A DNA stretch of 50,365 nucleotides, from positions 1-50,365 of the forward strand of contig CAZQKM010000015.1 in assembly GCA_964593925.1 (NCBI GenBank), given 5' to 3'. Below, piece by piece: positions 45,117 to 50,365 of the stretch; positions within the stretch are counted from its first letter, which is position 1, and every line of letters begins with the position of its first letter. Source of the DNA: Oleidesulfovibrio sp964593925 (lineage in GTDB: Bacteria > Desulfobacterota > Desulfovibrionia > Desulfovibrionales > Desulfovibrionaceae). The translations under genes and the position numbers were made by a program. The notes below the pieces were generated by a model. The model did no database searches and was not told the origin of the DNA. It worked only from the letters and a program-made list of their open reading frames with translations.

Positions 45117-46328
45117 ATGCATACATCAGACATAGTTATCCTTGGGGCAGGCGCATCCGGCCTGACATGTGCCGCGCTTGCCGCCAGGTCTGGCCATTCG
45201 GTGACAATACTTGAAGGACAAAAAAAAGCCGGACGCAAGATTCTTGCGTCCGGCGGCGGCAAGTGCAACATCACCAACACCCACATAACCCCCACTCACT
45301 ACCTGAGTAACAATCCACACTTTTGCAAATCTGCCTTATCTCGCTATACGCAGTGGGATACTTTGGCCATGTTGGAACGATGCGGTATTGCATATGAAGA
45401 ACGCGACCATGGCAGGGTGTTCTGCAAACGTAGCGCCGCGGACGTGGTACAAACATTACTTGCAGCATGCCGTGCAACGAACTGTCAACTACACCTACGT
45501 AACACCATCCATAGCGTTACGTACACCGCAGGGCGTTTTGCAGTTACCACTTCAGCAGGAAACTTTACCGCACCGGCCTTGGTCATCGCCACTGGCGGTC
45601 CATCATGGTCCCAGCTTGGCGCCAGTGATATAGGTCACCACATCGCCAAGCAATTCGGGCACTCCATTATCTCTGTACAGCCAGCACTTGCCCCTCTGAT
45701 AATGCCCTCCTCATGGCCGTTGCACGGGCTAAGTGGTATTGCTCTGCCTGTGCGCATCACATGTACCGCAGCCTCCTTTCATGATGCCTTGCTGTTCACG
45801 CATAGCGGCATCAGCGGCCCTGCCGCCTTGCAGATATCTGGCTACCTGTCACCGGGAGACGACATATGTATCAACTTTTTGCCGCATCAAAATGTCGAAA
45901 ATCTACTACGCACAAGCGGCAAAGCAAAAACGCGTACGACTCTTGGCAAATTTTTGCCGGGCAGGCTGATCCAACACATACTACACCAAGATGCCCCACT
46001 GCTGGAACAGCGTACTGCCGAGCTTTGTGCAAAGTCCATACAACGCATCGCCCACACCATACATCACCATGTTGTTGTGCCCAAAAGTACAGAAGGCATG
46101 TACAAGGCCGAAGCAGCCCGTGGCGGTGTGGATACAGCACAGATTTCTTCTAAAACAATGGAAAGCAGCCTGGTACCAGGACTCTTTTTTACGGGTGAAG
46201 TGATTGATGTGACAGGGCAGCTTGGTGGTTACAATCTGCAATGGGCATGGTCGTCAGGCTATGCAGCCGGAGTAGCCCTTGCAAGTCGCCCACGAACACC
46301 CAAAGCCATAGATAATACCACGCGTTAA
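45117..46328 (+). CDS. BaiN/YhiN-family FAD-dependent oxidoreductase
   Basis: 403 residues. FAD fold at the start: DIVILGAGASGLTCAALAARS, LEGQKKAGRKILASGGGKCNITN (the family mark). Later LVIATGGPSWSQLGASDIGH, FTHSGISGPAALQIS and the closing FFTGEVIDVTGQLGGYNLQWAWSSGY, all typical. The reaction of most members is unknown; BaiN acts on bile-acid intermediates in some gut bacteria but that does not carry over. The TAA stop overlaps the stop of the convergent cbiB gene by two to three bases. Confidence 0.92.
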   Translation: MHTSDIVILGAGASGLTCAALAARSGHSVTILEGQKKAGRKILASGGGKCNITNTHITPTHYLSNNPHFCKSALSRYTQWDTLAMLERCGIAYEERDHGRVFCKRSAADVVQTLLAACRATNCQLHLRNTIHSVTYTAGRFAVTTSAGNFTAPALVIATGGPSWSQLGASDIGHHIAKQFGHSIISVQPALAPLIMPSSWPLHGLSGIALPVRITCTAASFHDALLFTHSGISGPAALQISGYLSPGDDICINFLPHQNVENLLRTSGKAKTRTTLGKFLPGRLIQHILHQDAPLLEQRTAELCAKSIQRIAHTIHHHVVVPKSTEGMYKAEAARGGVDTAQISSKTMESSLVPGLFFTGEVIDVTGQLGGYNLQWAWSSGYAAGVALASRPRTPKAIDNTTR

Positions 46329-47281
46329 AAAACTATCTTTATCAGCCCCATTGTCAGCCACAGTACCCCTCCAGCCAATACACAGCTTATCCGAACGAGC
46401 CTCAGCAATCCCACAATATCCTGCGCTTCCCAGCCGTTGGATACGGGGCCAAGGCGAGGCTTTTGTACGATAACGCCGTCATACACTGTCGGACCACCCA
46501 TTTCGCGAGACAAAAGCCAGGCCCCCATGGCCATGGGCCAGCCGGCATTGGGACTGTCCATACACGCAGCATCGTCAGCCACGCGACGCCATACAGTACA
46601 CATATCTCTTGCTGCGGGCATGCCCAATAGCCGGGCGGAACACAACATGCACAGAGCGGTCAGTCGAGCGGGGATATACGCACACGTATCATCAAGCCGG
46701 GCTGCGGTAAAACCGTACTCCCTCCAACGGACATTTTTATACCCCCACATGGAATCAAGTGTGCTTACAGATTTATAAACCCACAATACCACCGGTCCAC
46801 CCACGACAAGAAAAAAAAACGGGGCCACAAAGCCATCATTGCTGTTTTCGCTGAGAGATTCGGCAAGAGCCCGATACAATTCCGGCGTAGTCATGGCTGA
46901 AGTATCACGACTGACAAGCATTCCCACAGCCCTGCGAGCTTCCTCCAAAGAGCCGGAACATACGAGCTGAGCTGCTGTACGGATCTGAGCCAACAGACTG
47001 CCAAGCGCAAGTCCGGCATAAGCAAAATAAAGCGCAACAATGGCACCAAACACGGGTATGACTATTCCGAACCAGACTACCCCAGCGGTTATGGTGGATA
47101 CCCACAGTACCCCCAAGGCACCATGCAGCTTCGATGCTCCTCTGGGCCTGAAATACGCCTCTACACGTACTGCAAGCCACCCCACCCCTTGGACGGGGTG
47201 CCACAAGCGCTGTGGATCCCCCAAGCAAATGTCCGCCAGCAGCGCTACCAGAGGAAGCATTCCCCACCAGTCTGTATCCAC
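46325..47281 (-). CDS. cbiB: Adenosylcobinamide-phosphate synthase CbiB/CobD
   Basis: 318 residues from a GTG at 47281 with GGAGG 5 bases upstream; an in-frame TTG at 47323 is the alternative. Family marks: LLADICLGDPQRLWHPVQGVGW near the start, SRDTSAMTTPELYRALAESLSENSNDGFVAPFFF, then KSVSTLDSMWGYKN and SPNAGWPMAMGAWLL. Several membrane helices. It joins aminopropanol phosphate to adenosylcobyric acid, a late step of vitamin B12 synthesis. No other cob/cbi gene is in the window. Confidence 0.95.
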   Translation of the reverse strand: MDTDWWGMLPLVALLADICLGDPQRLWHPVQGVGWLAVRVEAYFRPRGASKLHGALGVLWVSTITAGVVWFGIVIPVFGAIVALYFAYAGLALGSLLAQIRTAAQLVCSGSLEEARRAVGMLVSRDTSAMTTPELYRALAESLSENSNDGFVAPFFFLVVGGPVVLWVYKSVSTLDSMWGYKNVRWREYGFTAARLDDTCAYIPARLTALCMLCSARLLGMPAARDMCTVWRRVADDAACMDSPNAGWPMAMGAWLLSREMGGPTVYDGVIVQKPRLGPVSNGWEAQDIVGLLRLVRISCVLAGGVLWLTMGLIKIVF

Positions 47282-47375
47282 CCCCACCTCCAGCCGTTTA
47301 TCCCTCCGGCCAAACAGCTCCAAGGGCTGCCAATGGCCTCTGATCTAAAAATTTTCCTCGAGAGTTACGGTGGTT

Positions 47376-47834
47376 TTACCGCCCTTCAAGTGCCCCCGTA
47401 TGGGCCAGGGCTTGATAAAGCAACACACCCGCTGCTGTGGACAGATTCAAACTGCGCACCTCACCCCACAGGGGAATGCGTACCACGTGCTCATACCCAG
47501 CAAGCAGATCCTCGGGCAAACCCTTGCTTTCAGCGCCCAACACCAAGGCATCATTCGGCAAAAAGACAAAGTCCTGCATGCCCGCTCCTGCGCGGGCACT
47601 GGTCAACACCAGGCGTACGCAGCTACCTACTTCACGCATGAACGCGTACCAGCCTGGCCAGACATGCAAGTCCACATGAGGCCAATAGTCCAGTCCTGCT
47701 CGCCTGAGATACCTGTCCTCCACACTGAACCCCAAAGGTTCTATCAAATGCAGCGTGGTCTGTGTTGCCGCACAAAGCCGGGCAATGTTGCCTGTGTTGG
47801 GCGGAATTTCGGGATGAAGCAGTACAATATGCAT
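47376..47834 (-). CDS. trmL: tRNA (cytidine/uridine-34-2'-O)-methyltransferase TrmL
   Basis: 152 residues, the standard size for this single-domain SPOUT enzyme. MHIVLLHPEIPPNTGNIARLC is the family's N-terminus; the knot holds LVLGAESKGLPEDLL and IPLWGEVRSLNLSTAAGVLLYQAL, where the Ser-Leu-Asn motif is typical. It methylates the ribose of wobble base 34 in tRNA-Leu. It lies 94 bases upstream of cbiB on the same strand. Confidence 0.95.
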   Translation of the reverse strand: MHIVLLHPEIPPNTGNIARLCAATQTTLHLIEPLGFSVEDRYLRRAGLDYWPHVDLHVWPGWYAFMREVGSCVRLVLTSARAGAGMQDFVFLPNDALVLGAESKGLPEDLLAGYEHVVRIPLWGEVRSLNLSTAAGVLLYQALAHTGALEGR

Positions 47835-47946
47835 AGGTGCTTTTATCTGAAATAAGAACCAAGGTACCCGTAAGTCTCAATCATTTTTACAACCAGTACG
47901 CTATGGGAGCACATGACATAAACACGTCCAGAAGCATGCCATACCC

Positions 47947-49170
47947 CTAAAACGTATAGCCAAGAGTAAGCCCGTAAATATGGGCATAATTGTCCTTGGC
48001 ACTACTGTTGGTAGGCACCTCTGTACTTTCAGCGTAGGAACGCCCTTTCATCCATAAATAGACATAAGAAAGGTCAAGGGTCCAGCTATCCCAATTAAAT
48101 CCTGCCCCCACACTGAAAAGCTGCCGATCATTGCCAGGAACAATAAAGTCTGCGTACCCATCTTCAACGGGGGATTCGCCATACACATAGCCGGCACGCA
48201 GATCTAGCCAATCGGTTATACCGTACTCAACTCCAACACTGTAGCGCATTACATCATTCCATTTCTTGGGATTGGATGAAGAGTCCTTTCCTGCCACAGG
48301 TGTATCATAATGTATCAGCAGTTCACGATAGGTACTCCAGCGGGTAAGCATAGCGCCAACTTCAATACTCAAATTCTCCTGAGGATAGTAGGTAAGGCCG
48401 ATACCCAGCATATCGGGTAATACGACAGTGCCGTGCCCTCTGGTATTCGTGGGTAATATTGTACCAAGCCCTGGATCAAACTTCTGTGTGCCGGACGCAT
48501 TAATTTCCACCTGACTTTTGTAGGTAAGCCCTACACGCCACTGCTCATCTGGCTGCCAATGCAGCCCCAATGCCAAGCCGACACCATGCCCTGAAGCATC
48601 CAATACACCATCCTGTACCGGTCCCATACCGGGATTAAGCTTTTTACGCATCTCAAGATTAACCTGCATCAACTCAATCCCAACCCCCAGAGACAACGAA
48701 TCGGAAATCCTGTAGGCAATGGTGGGAGCAATAGAAACAGTCTCTATGGATGCAAAATAGATATTGCTCGCCCCGGGCCAATCTTCTTTCTCATACTCGG
48801 TACCAAGGCCAAAACGGCTATAGACACCAAGACCAATCCCCCACTTTTCATTCAACCTATGGGTTACGTAGGCATGTGGCGGAAACCATGTATTGTCTTT
48901 TCCTTTGGTAGTCTCGCCATTAATAACGACCTCTGCCATGGGACGAATGACGCTAAGACCTACTTGTGCCTGTGTGCCCTCAAGACGAGCTAGACCCGCA
49001 GGGTTATAGGCAATGGCTGAGGGGTCATCTGCACGCCCCTGCAGTGTGCCCCCAAGCGCATTACCGCGAGAACTCCACTCATACAAAGCAAAGCCGCTTG
49101 CCACAGAAGTTTGTGCTGCCCCCAGCAAAAAACATAGTCCAAGAATAATTGTGGCCACATCTCGTTTCAT
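47947..49170 (-). CDS. FadL/OmpP1-type outer-membrane transporter
   Basis: 407 residues. A signal peptide (about residues 1-24, MKRDVATIILGLCFLLGAA, ending SVASG) is followed by the FadL N-terminal hatch: RGNALGGTLQGRADDPSAIAYNPAGLA with the characteristic Asn-Pro-Ala. The rest alternates short beta-strands and ends in LTLGYTF with the terminal Phe of outer-membrane barrels. FadL relatives bring long-chain fatty acids or aromatic hydrocarbons across the outer membrane; the ligand here is unknown. AAGGAAG precedes the ATG. Its presence shows a Gram-negative envelope. Confidence 0.92.
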   Translation of the reverse strand: MKRDVATIILGLCFLLGAAQTSVASGFALYEWSSRGNALGGTLQGRADDPSAIAYNPAGLARLEGTQAQVGLSVIRPMAEVVINGETTKGKDNTWFPPHAYVTHRLNEKWGIGLGVYSRFGLGTEYEKEDWPGASNIYFASIETVSIAPTIAYRISDSLSLGVGIELMQVNLEMRKKLNPGMGPVQDGVLDASGHGVGLALGLHWQPDEQWRVGLTYKSQVEINASGTQKFDPGLGTILPTNTRGHGTVVLPDMLGIGLTYYPQENLSIEVGAMLTRWSTYRELLIHYDTPVAGKDSSSNPKKWNDVMRYSVGVEYGITDWLDLRAGYVYGESPVEDGYADFIVPGNDRQLFSVGAGFNWDSWTLDLSYVYLWMKGRSYAESTEVPTNSSAKDNYAHIYGLTLGYTF

Positions 49171-49584
49171 TAATCTTCCTTTCTGATGCTAATCTATCCC
49201 TTTACAAAAAACTCCGTACCTGTGTTACGCAACATGGTCTCCACGAAATTTTCATCCCAAAAATAGGCATATGCCCGAGCCAATGGCGTAGCCGGAGCAA
49301 TATACGTAAAACATCTCAAAAAGCAAGAATGCCATACATTGCACACCGCAAGACCATACCCCTTTCAAACCTTTTCACCATTGGATCGCCCCATAAAAAT
49401 ACAGACATGAGCAGGGCGTAAAACTTTTTTACCAACAAGACACCACAGCATCCTGTCCCGCATACCATATCGGCTGGTCGGTTACTTTACCGGATCTTGC
49501 CCAATCACCCCACATGACAAGAAAACAAAAATGCCCCTTGGACCGTACAGCCACAGGATTGGTCAGAGCCGCCTTTGTGGAGAG
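49171..49584. other. Gene-free stretch between fadL-type gene and IS remnant
   Basis: About 410 bases with no supported gene. It should contain the promoter of the fadL-type gene; one weak candidate on the minus strand is TTGCGT near 49233-49238. Nothing else stands out. Confidence 0.4.
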
Positions 49585-50261
49585 GCCCCCCCATAGTTTG
49601 GACAGGTTTCAGCGATTTCCAAGCTGGCCTTTCCCTCATCAGACAGCCTTTACCAATCCTTGTTCATGGTAGCGGTCTGGAGATAGTCTACCAAGACTAC
49701 TGTGGGGCCGATGCAGGTTGCAGAAGGCGATCCATCTGCCGATGCAGGTAGCGGGCCTCGGAGCCCGTTTCAAAAGCTTGCAGGTGCACGCACTCATATT
49801 TGAGGCTACGCCAGAGACGCTCGATAAACACGTTGTCCTGCCAGCGGCCCCGTCCGCTCATGGAAATGCGGATACCGTTTTCATGCAAGACGCTGGTAAA
49901 GGCGAAGCTGGTAAACTGACTGTCCTGATCGGTGTTGAAGATATCCGGCTTGCCATATTTCGCCAGGGCCTGTTCCAGGGCCGAGACACAAAAATCCGTG
50001 TCCATGGTGTTGGACAGCCCCCAGGACAACACTTTGCGGCTGACCCAATCCATGATGGCCACCAAATGCAGGAAGCCCCTGCGCATGGGGACAGAGGTTA
50101 TATCCGCGCACCATGCCTGATTGGGCCTGGTGATTGCCAGCCCCCCCACAGGTAAGGATACCGCGCATGCCCAGGAGCGGAACACTGGTTTTGGGCTTCT
50201 GGTATACGACCATCACCCCCATCAGGCGCATAAGACGCCGGACACGCTTTACTCCGGTAAT
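49585..50261 (-). mobile_element. Truncated IS3-family insertion sequence
   Basis: A remnant with a decayed transposase (49639-50261) and, on its 3' side, an end sequence reading on the minus strand ACCTGTCCAAACTATGGGGG (about 49587-49606), of the form found at IS3-family ends. The 5' part, including orfA and the left end, is missing; similarity stops abruptly near 50261. Confidence 0.75.
49639..50261 (-). pseudogene. Decayed IS3-family transposase orfB (integrase core)
   Basis: The DDE integrase core is plain: NQAWCADITSVPMRRGFLHL, IFNTDQDSQFTS and VFIERLWRSLKYECVHLQAF. At least three frameshifts break it. The 5' segment VRRLMRLMGVMVVYQKPKTS is in one frame, RYPYLWGG in a second, and GLAITRPNQAW onward in a third after a run of seven Gs. 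After FETGSEAR the homology moves again to GRWIAFCNLHRPHSSLG and ends at the TGA at 49639-49641. The start of orfB before VKRVRRLMR is also lost. It cannot make a working transposase unless the frameshifts are sequencing errors. Confidence 0.88.
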
Positions 50262-50365
50262 CCCCCCTCAAAACAGTAGTTCTGAAAAATAGAATTTTCC
50301 ACTAACCATATTAGAGAGTGCCGTCAAATTACCTTAACCACAATGCAATGCACCGAATTTGAATT
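50262..50365. other. AT-rich right edge beyond the IS remnant
   Basis: The last 104 bases are clearly more AT-rich than the rest and carry no recognisable coding or IS sequence. They lie beyond the break point of the IS. Confidence 0.35.

Noticed and set aside
1..50365. CRISPR array, toxin-antitoxin or restriction system
   Set aside because: I looked for regularly spaced repeats, nuclease or methylase motifs and small paired genes, and found none that stand up.

Overview
The window reads as a chromosomal segment of a sulfate-reducing bacterium of the Desulfovibrio type (Desulfovibrionaceae). The strongest evidence is a minus-strand operon encoding both subunits of dissimilatory APS reductase (aprB, aprA), followed by the membrane complex that donates electrons to it (qmoA, qmoB, qmoC) and a QmoD-like coiled-coil protein. 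The gene order (apr/qmo next to an aminotransferase, ffh-rpsP-KH-rimM-trmD-rplS, PTS genes, smpB, glcD, an Fe-S protein, secA and argJ) is the one I remember from Desulfovibrio vulgaris. The fused AccA-AccD carboxyltransferase fits the same group. Base composition is moderate by eye. No rRNA, CRISPR array or prophage was found.

Layout. (1) 1-454: 5' part of a broken M48/Ste24-like membrane peptidase gene, running off the left edge. (2) 909-9054, minus: aprB-aprA-qmoA-qmoB-qmoC-qmoD-like. A consensus-like promoter lies upstream, with a Rex-like operator across its -10 box. (3) 9675-11550, plus: a divergent gene encoding a chorismate mutase domain joined to an EPSP-synthase-like domain that lacks the usual substrate-binding residues, then a small coiled-coil gene. 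(4) 11940-13130, minus: a class I/II aminotransferase. (5) 13382-32385, plus: SulP anion permease, then ffh, rpsP, khpA, rimM, trmD (with a second SPOUT-like domain), rplS, rnhB, yraN, rsmI, an orphan PTS IID, HPr, enzyme I, smpB, a GlcD/GlcF-type oxidase pair, secA and argJ. (6) 32532-32625: tRNA-Ser(GCU) with its own terminator. (7) 32897-40204, minus: motA, motB, a PilZ-like gene, a non-canonical acetyl-CoA carboxylase set (accC, fused accA-accD, biotinyl protein), a small unknown gene and ssb. (8) 40341-50261: purine nucleoside phosphorylase, two small minus-strand genes, a long gene-free stretch, typA/bipA, a BaiN/YhiN flavoprotein, cbiB, trmL, a FadL-type outer-membrane protein and a decayed IS3-family transposase.

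How it works together. AprAB reduces APS to sulfite. QmoABC carries electrons from menaquinol to AprAB and links the step to the membrane. A SulP permease nearby could supply sulfate. The GlcD/GlcF pair probably oxidises a 2-hydroxy acid such as lactate or glycolate, a typical electron source in these bacteria. The centre is dominated by translation and protein-export housekeeping genes. Two gene remnants, one with a stop codon and frameshift and one with several frameshifts, point to some gene decay. In both, one frameshift lies in a run of Gs, so assembly error should be excluded for those positions.

The most unusual points are the Rex-like site on the apr promoter, the chorismate mutase/EPSPS-like fusion with lost active-site residues, the altered motifs in the acetyl-CoA carboxylase parts, the two-domain TrmD, and the PTS IID with no IIA, IIB or IIC nearby. 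I found no clearly new defence or mobile system.
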